Positions 52,422 through 62,238 are shown, counted from the first letter of the stretch. The stretch: DNA of 64,000 nucleotides from Desulfosudis oleivorans Hxd3 (GCF_000018405.1 NC_009943.1:3785001-3849000); one strand, 5' to 3'. Notes: a model not told the origin generated them from the letters alone. A program made the numbers and translations.

Positions 52422-53609
52422 TTACTTTGAAAAGAGGGTTCTTATTTTTTCAATCCTGTCGGCCAGCTGGTCCGGGCTCCAGGACAGCTTGATCTGCATG
52501 GAGATGCACCGGGACATGATGGTGTCGGAACGGGGCATGTCCACCGTTGAATAGTCGGGAAAGTTATCGGCCAGGGAGGCCGGCACCCGGGCCGCTGCCA
52601 CCATCTTTTTCAGGTGGTGCCACTGGCGGATGTAGTGCCAGTTGTTGGCATACCAGTAGAAACAGCCGTCCACGCCGGCATCGGCCAGGTCTTTGGCCGC
52701 CTGCCGGGTCTGTGCTTCATCGGGCAGGAAAAAGGAGAGAAAGGTGGCTGAGTCGCCTGCCGGGTCGGGAATATGCCGGAAGGAGATTTTTGTAAATTCG
52801 GCCATGGCCGATTTGATCGCATTTTTGTTGGCCCGCTGGACGGCAAGAATATGGTCCAGCTTGCGCAGCTGGGCCACGCCCACGGCGGCGTTGAGCTCGC
52901 TGATGCGGTAGTTGGCGCCCAGCACGATATGGTCCTCCTTGCCCCGGTCGTTGCCGATGTGGTCATGGCCGTGGTCGGCATAGGCGTCGGCCTTCACGTA
53001 GCAGTCCCGGTCGTCGGTGATCATGCCGCCGCCCTCTCCGCAGGTGATGGTTTTGACCGGGTCAAAAGAGAAACACCCGGCTTTTCCGAACCGGCCCAGG
53101 CTTTTGCCGCCGAAGGTGGCGCCGATGGACTGGCAGGCATCTTCGAGCAGGACCAGCCCTTTTCGGTCGCACAACTCCTTGAGCGCGTCGATTTGCGCCA
53201 TGCTGCCGCACATGTGTACCGGCATCACCGCCTTTGTGCGGGGGGTGATGGCCTTTTCAACGGCCTCCGGGTCCAGGCAGAGGGTCTCGTCGATCTCCGC
53301 GAACACCGGAATGGCCCCGGCATTGAGCACCGCCTCGAAGGAGGCCACAAAGGTGAAGGGCGGTATGATCACTTCATCACCGGCGCCCACGCCGCAGGCG
53401 GCCATGGCCACGGAAAGGGCCGCGGTGCCGCTGGAGCAGAGCAGGGCAAACCCGGCGCCGGTGCGCTCACACAGCTCCTTTTCAAAGGTTTTCGCCTTCC
53501 AGTGACCGTTTCGGGCCGCGTCAAAGCCGTACCGGAACAGCACGCCGGTGGACAGCACGTCGTTTACCTCTTTCCTCTCCTCGTCGCCGAAAATTTCAAA
53601 TCCGGGCAT
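52422..53609 (-). CDS. kdnA: DegT/DnrJ/EryC1 aminotransferase, Kdo8N transaminase KdnA-like
   Basis: A 395-residue PLP-dependent sugar aminotransferase. The phosphate-binding CSSGTAAL (about 58-65), LLEDACQSIGATFGG (about 154-168) and the lysine in GCFSFDPVKTITCGEGGG, which holds PLP, are conserved. Next to a KdnB-like oxidase it is predicted to convert 8-oxo-Kdo to Kdo8N with glutamate as donor. AAGGAG lies before the ATG. Element E2 fills the gap to metG upstream, so the operon promoter, if separate from metG, must lie within or beside that element. Confidence 0.85.
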   Translation of the reverse strand: MPGFEIFGDEERKEVNDVLSTGVLFRYGFDAARNGHWKAKTFEKELCERTGAGFALLCSSGTAALSVAMAACGVGAGDEVIIPPFTFVASFEAVLNAGAIPVFAEIDETLCLDPEAVEKAITPRTKAVMPVHMCGSMAQIDALKELCDRKGLVLLEDACQSIGATFGGKSLGRFGKAGCFSFDPVKTITCGEGGGMITDDRDCYVKADAYADHGHDHIGNDRGKEDHIVLGANYRISELNAAVGVAQLRKLDHILAVQRANKNAIKSAMAEFTKISFRHIPDPAGDSATFLSFFLPDEAQTRQAAKDLADAGVDGCFYWYANNWHYIRQWHHLKKMVAAARVPASLADNFPDYSTVDMPRSDTIMSRCISMQIKLSWSPDQLADRIEKIRTLFSK

Positions 53610-53631
53610 TTTGTTCTCCTTGTATCTTATT

Positions 53632-53812
53632 TAGTTTCCATCCATAAATGGCCTTTTTCCGCAATCTCTGCGTCAAACTGCGGGCTTCCTTGTGCGGCGT
53701 ACAACAGTACGCCTCCGCGTCAGCCCTTGTTTTCCTTGATCTTGCGAAAAAATTCTCATTTCTGGATTGGAAACACCACATGGTGTCATCCATGTTACAT
53801 GGCTGGACACTA
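53632..53812. repeat. 181-bp MITE-like element E2
   Basis: Same length and ends as E1, with about four differences. A 12-nt palindromic core reads CACCACATGGTG here and CACCATGTGGTG in E1, exact reverse complements. Its right terminal TA supplies part of the metG stop codon TAG. It separates metG from kdnA. Confidence 0.92.
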
Positions 53813-55732
53813 TTTAAGCCGCGTCCCCGGCGGGGCCGGTTTATCGACCGTGGCCGTGATGCCGTTTTTACCGTCCACCGCGGCCAAAACCATGCCGTGG
53901 GATTCCACGCCCATCAGGACGGCGGGCTTGAGGTTGGCCACGATCACCACCTGCCTGCCCACCAGATCTTCCGGCGCGTAGGCTTCGGCAAGGCCCGCCA
54001 CCACGGTGCGAATTTCGCCGATGTCCACGGTGAGCTTGAGGAGCTTGCGGGCCTTGGGAATTTTTTCCGCGGCCGTCACCGTGCCCACGCGCAGGTCCAC
54101 CTTTGAAAAGGCGTCGATGTCGATCTCCGGCGCGAACGCGATGGCCGGTGGTGCGTCTTCGGGCGCACAGGCGTTGTCCGTTGATGGCGCCAGTTCCACC
54201 CGGGGAAAAAGAGAGGCCGGTTTTGCCACCACGGTGTCCGGCACAAGCCGTCCCCACTGCTTGAAGTCCTCCAGCCGGAACAGCTCCGAATCCGGGCCGT
54301 CAAGTCCCAGGTGGGCCATCATGGTTTTTCCGGTACCGGGCATCACCGGGTAGACCAGGCCGGCCACTATCCGCAGCCCTTCTAACAGGGTGTAGATCAC
54401 CGCGGCCAGGGCATCGGCTTTGGCCGGGTCTTTGGCAAGGGTCCAGGGCGCCGAGTAGTCGATGAACCGGTTCATGGCGCTGATCAGGTCCCAGACCGCG
54501 GCCAGGGCCCGGTTCATGTGAAAGGTCGCCATCTGGGCCTCATACGCGGCCACGGTGGTCCGGGCCAGGGCGCCAATGTCGATGTCGCACGGCGGCAGGT
54601 TGGCGTCGTCTGCTGCCGGCACCCGGTTTTTAAAATACTTGGCCGTCATGGCCAGAACCCGGGAAAAAAGGTTGCCCAGGTCGTTGGCCAGGTCCGCGTT
54701 GATCCGCTGGACCAGGGCTTCTTCGGAGAACCCGGCATCCAGGCCAAAGGACATCTCCCGACAGAGAAAATAGCGAAAGGCGTCCGTGCCGTAGGTGTTT
54801 TTCATGTCCAGGGGGTTGACCACGTTGCCCAGGCTCTTGGACATCTTGCATGATTCGATCTGCCAGAACCCGTGCACGTTGAGATGGTTGTACAGGGGGA
54901 TGCCGGCGGCCTTGAGCATGATGGGCCAGTAGATGCCGTGGGGCTTGATGATGTCCTTGGCCGTCAGGTGCTGAACCGCGGGCCAGAAGGTCATGTACCT
55001 GTCGTCGTCCGGGTACCCCAGGGCCGACACGTAGTTGAGCAGGGCGTCAAACCATACATAGGTCACATACCGGTCGTCAAAGGGAAGGGGAATGCCCCAG
55101 TCCAGCCGGGACGTGGGCCGGGAGATGCACAGGTCGTCTAAGGGCTCTTTTAAAAACGACAGAATCTCGGTACGGTAGCCTTCGGGCCGGATAAAATCGG
55201 GATTGTCGGTAATATGATCAATCAGCCACTGCTGGTACTTGCTCATCTTGAAAAAATAGTTGGCCTCCTGAATCCGCTCCGGCGGGGTGTCGTGGTCCGG
55301 GCACTTGCCGTTTACCAGCTCCCGCTCGGTGTAGAACCGTTCGCAGCCGAAACAGTAAAGCCCCTCGTATTCGCTGAAGTAGATGTCGCCGGCCTCATAA
55401 ATGGCGGCCAGAACCCGGCTTACCACCTGTTTGTGATTCTCGTCGGTGGTGCGGATAAAGTGGCTGTAGCCGATGTCCAGTTCGGTCCAGAGATCCCTGA
55501 ACAGGGCGGAAATGGTGTCGGCATAGGCCTTGGGCGATACGCCCCGGGCCGCGGCGGCCTTCATGATCTTGTCGCCGTGTTCATCGGTGCCGGTGAGAAA
55601 AAAGACCTTTTTGCCGGCCATGGCATGAAAACGGGCCGCCACGTCGGCCATGATGGTGGTATAGGCGTGACCCAGATGGGGCTTTGCGTTCACATAGTAG
55701 ATCGGTGTGGTGATGTAAAAACAGTCGGGCAT
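53810..55732 (-). CDS. metG: methionyl-tRNA synthetase with C-terminal tRNA-binding domain
   Basis: A 640-residue class I synthetase. HIGH appears as PHLGHAYT (18-25), KMSKSLGN near residue 296, and the zinc cysteines in YCFGCERFYTERELVNGKC (about 125-143). The C-terminal 105 residues form an EMAPII/Trbp111-like domain (KVDLRVGTVTAAEKI) that aids dimerisation and tRNA binding. It follows ricT by 18 nt. Its last codon, AAA, and its stop TAG abut the inserted element E2, so the original 3' end may have been longer or different. Confidence 0.97.
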   Translation of the reverse strand: MPDCFYITTPIYYVNAKPHLGHAYTTIMADVAARFHAMAGKKVFFLTGTDEHGDKIMKAAAARGVSPKAYADTISALFRDLWTELDIGYSHFIRTTDENHKQVVSRVLAAIYEAGDIYFSEYEGLYCFGCERFYTERELVNGKCPDHDTPPERIQEANYFFKMSKYQQWLIDHITDNPDFIRPEGYRTEILSFLKEPLDDLCISRPTSRLDWGIPLPFDDRYVTYVWFDALLNYVSALGYPDDDRYMTFWPAVQHLTAKDIIKPHGIYWPIMLKAAGIPLYNHLNVHGFWQIESCKMSKSLGNVVNPLDMKNTYGTDAFRYFLCREMSFGLDAGFSEEALVQRINADLANDLGNLFSRVLAMTAKYFKNRVPAADDANLPPCDIDIGALARTTVAAYEAQMATFHMNRALAAVWDLISAMNRFIDYSAPWTLAKDPAKADALAAVIYTLLEGLRIVAGLVYPVMPGTGKTMMAHLGLDGPDSELFRLEDFKQWGRLVPDTVVAKPASLFPRVELAPSTDNACAPEDAPPAIAFAPEIDIDAFSKVDLRVGTVTAAEKIPKARKLLKLTVDIGEIRTVVAGLAEAYAPEDLVGRQVVIVANLKPAVLMGVESHGMVLAAVDGKNGITATVDKPAPPGTRLK

Positions 55733-55750
55733 GGTTTTTCCCCTGTGAGG

Positions 55751-56605
55751 TTATTCTTCGGCTGCCTGTCCGTTTGATTCTTTTGTCGGTTCTCCGGCCG
55801 GTTTTTCAGCCGGTGGCAGAATGTCGGCCAGGGCCACATCCACCCGGGTGCCGTCATTTTTCTGCAGCACAATCCGGCCCCCTACCGGGTTGATCTCCAC
55901 CACTTTTCCTTCTCCCACGGTGGTGTTCACGCGCCGCCCTGTTTCCGGCATACCTTTTTTGAGCTTGTTGTAGGATGCCTCTTCATAGGCCAGGCAGCAC
56001 ATAAGCCGGCCGCAAAGCCCGGATATCTTGGTGGGATTTAAGGAGAGCCCCTGGTTTTTGGCCATGCGGATCGATATGGGGTCGAACTTCTGCAGAAAAC
56101 TGGCGCAGCAGATCTCCCGTCCGCACCGGCCGATGCCGCCGGTGATCTTGGCCTGGTTGCGAATGCCCACCTGGCGCATCTCGATCTTGATGCGGAACTC
56201 CTTGACCAGCCGCTTGACCAGCTCCCGAAAATCGACCCGGCCGTCGGCGGTGTAAAAAAAGGTCAGCTTCCGGGAGTCAAAGGTGCACTCCACGGAAAAC
56301 AGGTTCATCTCCAGGTTCAGGGCGCTGATCTGCTCCTGGCAGAAATCAAATCCCTTTGCTTCAAGCGACCGGTTCTCCTCAAGTTGGGCAAAATCCTTTT
56401 CAACGGCCTTTCGATGGACCTTTTTGAGCGGCGTTTTAATCCGCTCCATGTTGGCCGTGGCCGGCAGGGAGCAGACCACGCCCATGCCGAACCCCTGTTC
56501 GGTCTCCACGATCACAGTGTCCCCGACCTCCAGCACAAAGGCGCCACAGTCGAACACGTAGGCCTTGCCGTCGGGTTTGAACTTTATTTCAACGGTTTTT
56601 CTCAT
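55751..56605 (-). CDS. ricT: PSP1-domain protein RicT (YaaT)
   Basis: A 284-residue PSP1 protein. Cysteine pairs in GRCGREICCASFL (about 158-170) and GLCGRLMCCLAYE (about 196-208) match those that bind an iron-sulfur cluster in Bacillus YaaT. In Bacillus it works with RicA/RicF on RNase Y and mRNA processing; outside Firmicutes its role is less clear. It lies between holB and metG, the arrangement common to many bacteria, and overlaps holB by 4 nt. The last 25 residues are acidic and not conserved. Confidence 0.9.
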   Translation of the reverse strand: MRKTVEIKFKPDGKAYVFDCGAFVLEVGDTVIVETEQGFGMGVVCSLPATANMERIKTPLKKVHRKAVEKDFAQLEENRSLEAKGFDFCQEQISALNLEMNLFSVECTFDSRKLTFFYTADGRVDFRELVKRLVKEFRIKIEMRQVGIRNQAKITGGIGRCGREICCASFLQKFDPISIRMAKNQGLSLNPTKISGLCGRLMCCLAYEEASYNKLKKGMPETGRRVNTTVGEGKVVEINPVGGRIVLQKNDGTRVDVALADILPPAEKPAGEPTKESNGQAAEE

Positions 56606-57621
56606 AATCGGTTTGCCAGCTCCAGGGCCAGTTTTTCCGTGGCCAGTCGGGGGTTTAAATTGCGGTTCAGCGCCTTTTCCATTGCCACCACGGCGTCAAT
56701 TTTTCGGCCCAGAGAGGCGATGCTCTCCTGCTCTGACAGGGCTGCCACAGCGTCGGTCATGTCAATGTTCATAATGCGGCCGGGCTGGTATTTCCATACC
56801 ACCGCGTCATAAAGGCAGGTCTGTATCATGCCCAGCCACTGACCGATCTGGTCTTTGTTCTTCTGCAGCTTTTCCGCAAAGGCCAGCACCAGGGGCACCG
56901 GACGTGACGGCAGGGCCGCCAGTTCAGCGGCCAGCCATTGCCGCCACGCGCCCAGGGGCACGTCGGTCAGGGCCAGTGCCCTGGCCACGCTGCCGCCGGA
57001 CATCAGGGCCGCCGACCGGGCCGCTTTTTCGTCCACGCCGTGGTGCTGCTGCAGAAAGGCTGCGATGCGATCGGCGGATACCGGGGCAAACCGGATGTGA
57101 CGGCAACGGGAGACCACGGTGGGCAGCAGATCGGACGCGTGTTCGGCGGTCAGAAAAAAAAGGGTTTGCGGCGGCGGTTCTTCCAGGGACTTGAGCAGGG
57201 CGTTGGCGGCCTCAGGGTTCATGGCCCAGGCGTCGGAAATAATCACGGCCCGCATTTTTGCCTCGTGGGGCCGGAAGGCCACCTTTTCGATCAACTCCCG
57301 AATGCGGCCGATTTTGATGGCATTTCCTTCCGGCGCGATAGTGATCACGTCCGGATGGGTGCCTGCGGCAATGGCCCGGCAGATTCGGCAGGTACCACAA
57401 AAGGGAAGCCCGCTGTCGCCGGGAACGGGCACCGGCAGGGGCTTTTCCTGGACGGCGGCAAGGCAGTTGCACGCCATGGCAAAACCCATGGCGGCGCTGC
57501 GTTTTCCAATGCCGTCAATGCCGGTAAAGAGAAATGCGTGGGGAATATCGCCTCTGGCAAGAATGCCGGCAAGGGTCCGCAGGGGCTTTTCCTGATCCAT
57601 CAGCGCATCAAGTCGCGGCAC
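56602..57621 (-). CDS. holB: DNA polymerase III delta-prime subunit
   Basis: A 339-residue AAA+ clamp-loader subunit from a GTG at 57621. The sequence around it, LDALMDQEKPLRTLAGIL, aligns with the family start; an ATG at 57600 is an alternative. GIDGIGKRS is the Walker A region, the zinc module is FCGTCRICRAI, and VVSRCRHIRF gives the SRC motif. It forms part of the complex that loads the sliding clamp. It follows the HU gene by 4 nt. Longer frames to 57816 would overlap the HU gene and are rejected. Confidence 0.9.
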   Translation of the reverse strand: MPRLDALMDQEKPLRTLAGILARGDIPHAFLFTGIDGIGKRSAAMGFAMACNCLAAVQEKPLPVPVPGDSGLPFCGTCRICRAIAAGTHPDVITIAPEGNAIKIGRIRELIEKVAFRPHEAKMRAVIISDAWAMNPEAANALLKSLEEPPPQTLFFLTAEHASDLLPTVVSRCRHIRFAPVSADRIAAFLQQHHGVDEKAARSAALMSGGSVARALALTDVPLGAWRQWLAAELAALPSRPVPLVLAFAEKLQKNKDQIGQWLGMIQTCLYDAVVWKYQPGRIMNIDMTDAVAALSEQESIASLGRKIDAVVAMEKALNRNLNPRLATEKLALELANRL

Positions 57622-57625
57622 GTCC

Positions 57626-57901
57626 CTAGCCGTTGATCCGTTCTTTAAGCTCTTTTCCGCATTTGAAAAACGGAAGTTTCTTGGGAGCGATGGTGACTTT
57701 TTCGCCGGTTTTCGGGTTTCTGCCGGTGTAGCTCTTGTATTCCTTGACAAAAAAGCTGCACAGGCCCCGCACTTCGACCCGCTCACCCGTGGCCAGGGTG
57801 TCGGCCATGGTGTCAAAAAAGGTTTTGACGATCTTGGCGGCCTCGACCTTTGAAACGCCGGTCTTGTCTTTCAGGGCGGTGACCAGTTCCAGTTTGTTCA
57901 T
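57626..57901 (-). CDS. HU/IHF-family DNA-binding protein
   Basis: A 91-residue histone-like protein with the HU fold: MNKLELVTALKDKTGVSKVEA at the start and GRNPKTGEKVTI (about 61-72), the DNA-intercalating beta-arm motif with its proline. It compacts and bends DNA as a dimer. The sequence RVEVRGLCSFFV shows features of both HU and IHF-alpha, so the exact class is not fixed. It starts the operon HU-holB-ricT-metG. Confidence 0.95.
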   Translation of the reverse strand: MNKLELVTALKDKTGVSKVEAAKIVKTFFDTMADTLATGERVEVRGLCSFFVKEYKSYTGRNPKTGEKVTIAPKKLPFFKCGKELKERING

Positions 57902-58056
57902 CTATCCTCCTTGAAAATATGAAACGACACGATGGTTTTCTGTTTATCATCCGGATTTTAAAAAACAGGAATGTTAAACCATATTAAAGCAGGGGAAGTC
58001 AAGAAATTATAGAGATTTTTATAAATACCGGCACTTTTCCGCAACGGCCACGCGCA

Positions 58057-60354
58057 TCAGGGATACTGTTCAACATCGGCGCCGGAAATATCAGTGCCGA
58101 ACTCGCCCAGGCCGTAAAGATTGATCATCACGGTGTAGGTGCGGTCTCCGGGTTCATCGGTGTAGTTCACGTCCACCGACCAGCAGGAGGCCCGGTAGAC
58201 CACGCCGGTCTGGACCAGAATATCCGTGCCGCTGAAGATGTTGCGCTCATACTCGCCATAGAGCAGAAACGCCTCGTTTACCTCCAGGGCCGCCTTGCCG
58301 TAGACCGACTCGGACACTCCCTGCCGGTACCGGTAGCCCCCGGAAAATTTGTCCCCCCTGGCATCGCTTAAGGCAACCTCGCCGTTATAGGCCTGCCATT
58401 CGCCGGTGTAGGGGCACCACAGGCCGTCACCATCCAGCCGCACCGAGGTTGCGGGACGGGCGTCCAGCTCCACTGCCACCGGGGAGAAGGGCCGGCGCTG
58501 GTCCGGGCTTGCCCATTGGGCCGGATCGTCCTCTTTGGCTTCGTTGATGTCATAGCTCTGGGAGACCTTGAGCCGGACCACTTCTCTGTAGAGGGCGTCC
58601 CTTACCAGGGGCGGGGAAGCGGCTTCCGCTGTTTCCAGGGCGTCGGCAGCCGAAGGCGCCGCGCCCCGCCACTCCTTTACGGTCAGCAGGTTGGTGACCG
58701 ACCAGGTGACGGTGTTCTGTTTTTCAATGACATCGGCCGCGTCGGTGAACCGGGGGTAGTCGTCCTGGTTTTTGTGCGGCACATATTCATATTCCAGCCG
58801 GGGCACAATGGTGTGGCAGGCCCGCTTCCCGGTTTCGGGATTTACGTCAAACACCCTGTACAGTTCGGAGGACAGGTCGGCCCGAAGGTCGAACAGTTCA
58901 CGGGATTGGGTGTGGTCCGTGTCATTGGCCCCGGCATCCCGGTCCATGCGCCACACGGTCTCCCGAAAGCCCACCGACGGTTCAAATGAAAAAAAGTTTT
59001 TAAACCGGCCGGGCAGAGCAATTCGCGGGTGCATGTCGGCCCGGTGGCCCCGCAGGCTGTCTTCTGTGTAGCCGTACAGGTATTCGCTGTTTAATTCGTA
59101 AAAAAGAGGAGTTGCGCCGAGTTTCTGCTTATTGGCGTCAAATGAGACCACGGGCAGCCGCTGAACGGTGTCGTCTTCGTCGGCCCATCGCCGCTTGATC
59201 ACGTCATCATCCCACCGCACCCCGGCGTTGAGGCTGTTCTGGGTCCAGTTTTTCTGAAGATTGAAGATACTGGTGCGCACCGGGTTGTCGGCGTCGTCCA
59301 GGTCCCGGCCAAAGACCTTTTCAAAATAGCGGTCCGCCGCGTCAAACCCGGTATATCCGCTTTCGAATTCCAGCAGGTAGTCCTGGTCGCTGACAAGGTC
59401 GATGTCCAGTTTGGCCGACAGGCCGGGCCCCAGGCCGTGGTCGTGTTTCATGCGCAGCCAGTACCGGTCGTTGTTGGGGCGAAGCCACCTGTCATGGGTG
59501 TATGCCCAGTCCTGCCCGGGATCGGTGTTGGCCTTGCGGTCCTCCAGAAAATCAAACATGAGCGTGGTCCGGGATGTTGCGTCCATCACCTGGCGGTACT
59601 CAAACCCCAGTTTTTCGCCCCTCCGGCCCATGTGATGGGCGTAAAAGGTCATGTCCGCGCTGTCGCTGATCACCCAGTAGAAGGGCTGCTCGATCTCTTC
59701 CCATTTTCTGTCCGAATAGCTGACCCGGGGCACCAGAAAACCGGTCTGTCGCTTGATTTTCACCGGGAAAAAGAGGTAGGGCGTGTACAGCACCGGCATG
59801 GACCGGGCCCACAGGGCCGCGTGGCGCAGGGAGCCGTAGCCCTCCACGGTGAGGCGAAGGTCTTGACCGGTGATCTGCCAGTCCGGGTTTCCCGGCTCAC
59901 AGGAGGAGAAGCTCACCCGGTCGGCGGTGTAGGTGTCCGGCCCGGTTTTTTGAATGGTGTCGCCGATAATGTAAAAATGGCGGTCTCCCAGGAACACGGT
60001 GCCGTTGGAGATGGTGCCGGTTTCAGCGGCCATGTCCATCTCCATGTGGTCCCCGGAAAGCACATCCGGCCCGGCGGTCATGGTCACGTTACCGTCGGCA
60101 AAAAGGCGCTGGTTTTTCTGGTCAAACCAGATACTGTCCGCGACAATCCGCTTGCCCTCCTTGGTGATGGTCACCTTTCCCACCGCCAGGTAGAGATCGG
60201 CCTGCTTGTCATAGGTGATGGCCCCGGCGTCAATGCGCCAGGCGCTTTTCGGGTCCATGCGGAAAAGGTCGCCGGCCGTGTCCGCTGCCCAGGCCTCATG
60301 CCCGTACCCTGACAGGAGAGCGGCGGCAATCGCCCACCACAAAAAAAATTTCAT
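58057..60354 (-). CDS. lptD: LPS assembly outer-membrane protein LptD
   Basis: A 765-residue secreted protein from the ATG at 60354. A signal peptide (about 1-24, ending EAWA) is followed by an OstA/LptA-like beta-jellyroll (ITYDKQADLYLAVGKVTITKEG, WFDQKNQRLFADGNV) and a large C-terminal beta-barrel with many aromatic strands. LptD inserts LPS into the outer leaflet with LptE. The cysteines of E. coli LptD are not clearly conserved. It shows that the organism makes LPS, consistent with the Kdo8N genes 5 kb away. The frame to 60456 adds non-family residues. Confidence 0.92.
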   Translation of the reverse strand: MKFFLWWAIAAALLSGYGHEAWAADTAGDLFRMDPKSAWRIDAGAITYDKQADLYLAVGKVTITKEGKRIVADSIWFDQKNQRLFADGNVTMTAGPDVLSGDHMEMDMAAETGTISNGTVFLGDRHFYIIGDTIQKTGPDTYTADRVSFSSCEPGNPDWQITGQDLRLTVEGYGSLRHAALWARSMPVLYTPYLFFPVKIKRQTGFLVPRVSYSDRKWEEIEQPFYWVISDSADMTFYAHHMGRRGEKLGFEYRQVMDATSRTTLMFDFLEDRKANTDPGQDWAYTHDRWLRPNNDRYWLRMKHDHGLGPGLSAKLDIDLVSDQDYLLEFESGYTGFDAADRYFEKVFGRDLDDADNPVRTSIFNLQKNWTQNSLNAGVRWDDDVIKRRWADEDDTVQRLPVVSFDANKQKLGATPLFYELNSEYLYGYTEDSLRGHRADMHPRIALPGRFKNFFSFEPSVGFRETVWRMDRDAGANDTDHTQSRELFDLRADLSSELYRVFDVNPETGKRACHTIVPRLEYEYVPHKNQDDYPRFTDAADVIEKQNTVTWSVTNLLTVKEWRGAAPSAADALETAEAASPPLVRDALYREVVRLKVSQSYDINEAKEDDPAQWASPDQRRPFSPVAVELDARPATSVRLDGDGLWCPYTGEWQAYNGEVALSDARGDKFSGGYRYRQGVSESVYGKAALEVNEAFLLYGEYERNIFSGTDILVQTGVVYRASCWSVDVNYTDEPGDRTYTVMINLYGLGEFGTDISGADVEQYP

Positions 60355-60385
60355 GACGCCTGGCACGAAAAACCGTTGCCCTGCA

Positions 60386-60568
60386 TCATGATTTTTTCTT
60401 TTTGGGTGGAAGATCAGCCTCTTTTGGCTGCCGGACCGTGGTGTCAATGGTTTCATATACCTGCTTGAAGGATTCGGGAAAGGTTGCCGGAGAGATTCTG
60501 CCGATTTCGATAAACTTTATCACCACTTCCTTGGCGGCCCGCAATACCTGCTCGTCTCGTGAGCTCAT
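60386..60568 (-). CDS. small conserved-looking hypothetical protein
   Basis: A 60-residue protein from an ATG at 60568 with AAGGAG 9 nt upstream. It is mostly helical (SSRDEQVLRAAKEVVIKFIEIGR then PATFPESFKQVYETID) and ends in a lysine run PKKKKS. The family is not recognised by eye, but the ribosome-binding site and the ordered helical pattern argue for a real gene. It precedes lptD by 31 nt on the same strand. Confidence 0.7.
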   Translation of the reverse strand: MSSRDEQVLRAAKEVVIKFIEIGRISPATFPESFKQVYETIDTTVRQPKEADLPPKKKKS

Positions 60569-60669
60569 TGGCGCAAACTCCTTGTGTCGTGTCCGGTTTT
60601 TCACCCATACCTACTAAAATATGGAAGTTTATTCAATAACATTAGTGCTGCCATCAACAGGAACCTTAT

Positions 60670-60725
60670 CAAAATCGGGATCGGGATCAATAGCCCTTAT
60701 TATTCGGATAGCGATTTCGATGGGC
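60670..60725. repeat. hexamer array H8
   Basis: GGGATC-GGGATC units on the left face GATAGC-GATTTC-GATGGG on the right across about 25 bp. The remaining part of the 60569-60847 gap shows no other feature. Confidence 0.7.
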
Positions 60726-60847
60726 AAAGGCTTCAGCCCACACTTCCACCGGCACAGCGATATTCCGTTGAAATCGGCGCACGGTTCCATTACATTACAC
60801 TAAATATCTAATCTTTTTACATACCCTACAATTTTTGTGAGGTTCTG

Positions 60848-62218
60848 ATGCATATTCCGGAAATCATCTACAGTGCGGCCGCCGGCGCCCTTGCCGGCAT
60901 TTTTTTCACCTGGCTGGTCATGCGGGCCCGCCGGGCTGTGCTGGCCGACCGGCTGGCGAGTGCCACCACTGAAATTGAAACCACCAGAACCGAGCGGGAT
61001 GCTTTGCGCGGCGAGCTGTCCGACCACTCGGCCCGGTTCGCCCGGCTTGAATCGGCCCTGGAGCAGGAGCGGGAAAAATCAAAAGAGATGGCCGCCTTTG
61101 CCCAGGCCGCCACGCAAACCCTGAAGGACACCTTCAAGGGGCTTTCCGCCGACACCCTGGCCCAGAGCAGCGAGCAGTTTCTGCACCTGGCCAAAAGCGC
61201 GTTTGAGTCCTTTCACGTCAAGGCGTCCGGTGATCTGGCCCAGCGGCAGAAGGCCGTGGAAGAGATTGTCCGGCCGGTAAAAGAGGCCCTGGACAAGGTC
61301 AACACCCAGGTGGCCGAGGTGGAAAAGAGCCGCAAGCAGGCCTACGGGTCGCTGACCGCCACGGTGGAGTCCCTGCTGCGCGGCCAGAAGGAGCTTTCCA
61401 CGGAAACCGGCAACCTGGTCTCGGCCCTGCGCAAGCCCATGGTGCGGGGCCGGTGGGGCGAGATCCAGCTGCGCCGGGTGGTGGAGTTTGCCGGCATGCT
61501 GCCCCACTGCGACTTTGTGGAGCAGAGTTCGGTGAAGACCGAAACCGGCACCCTGCGGCCCGACATGCTGGTCCGCCTGCCCGGCGGCAAGCTGGTGGTG
61601 GTGGATTCAAAGGCCCCGCTGGAGGCCTATCTTTCGGCGGTCAGCGCCGAAGACGAGGCCACGCGCAAAAAATTCATGGCCGACCACACCCGGCACCTGC
61701 GCACCCATATTCAGCAACTGTCGGACAAGGCCTACTGGGAGCAGTTTGACCAGGCCCCGGATTTCGTGGTGCTGTTCCTGCCGGGCGAACCCTTTTTCAG
61801 CGCGGCCCTGGAGCAGGACGAAGGGCTCATTGAGTTCGCCGTGGCCCGCCGCATCATTCTGGCCTCCCCCACCACCCTGATCACCCTGCTTCAGGCGGTC
61901 TCCTACGGCTGGCAGCAGGAGCAGATCGCGGAAAACGCCCGCCACATTCAGGAGCTCGGGGCCGATCTGTACCGGCGGATTTCAAAGATGGCCGACCATT
62001 TCGGCACGGTGGGAAAATCCCTGGACAGGGCCGTCAAAAGTTACAACGATGCCGTGGGCTCCCTGGAGGCCCGGGTCCTGCCCGCGGCCCGCCGCTTTTC
62101 CGAGCTGGACACCAGCATCAAAAACGAGATTCCCAAGATCGAGCCGGTGAATGTGGTGTCAAGAGATATCTCCGCTCCGGAGCTGATTGAACCGCCGGAG
62201 GAGGAAGAGGAGACCTGA
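60848..62218 (+). CDS. rmuC: DNA recombination protein RmuC
   Basis: A 456-residue protein: an N-terminal membrane helix (about 8-22), a coiled coil (about 30-180), and the RmuC nuclease-like domain with VRGRWGEIQLRRVVEFAGM (about 196-214) and VVVDSKAPLEAY (about 252-263), the PD-(D/E)xK-type core. RmuC limits inversions between short repeats in E. coli; the mechanism is unclear. This is notable in a genome stretch so rich in inverted repeats. TGAGG precedes the ATG. The C-terminus is acidic. Confidence 0.92.
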   Translation: MHIPEIIYSAAAGALAGIFFTWLVMRARRAVLADRLASATTEIETTRTERDALRGELSDHSARFARLESALEQEREKSKEMAAFAQAATQTLKDTFKGLSADTLAQSSEQFLHLAKSAFESFHVKASGDLAQRQKAVEEIVRPVKEALDKVNTQVAEVEKSRKQAYGSLTATVESLLRGQKELSTETGNLVSALRKPMVRGRWGEIQLRRVVEFAGMLPHCDFVEQSSVKTETGTLRPDMLVRLPGGKLVVVDSKAPLEAYLSAVSAEDEATRKKFMADHTRHLRTHIQQLSDKAYWEQFDQAPDFVVLFLPGEPFFSAALEQDEGLIEFAVARRIILASPTTLITLLQAVSYGWQQEQIAENARHIQELGADLYRRISKMADHFGTVGKSLDRAVKSYNDAVGSLEARVLPAARRFSELDTSIKNEIPKIEPVNVVSRDISAPELIEPPEEEEET

Positions 62219-62238
62219 CCGGTCGGGTTTTTCCTTTT

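Noticed and set aside
57622-57816. N-terminal extension of HolB
   Set aside because: It would overlap most of the HU gene, which is clearly real, and adds residues with no family match.
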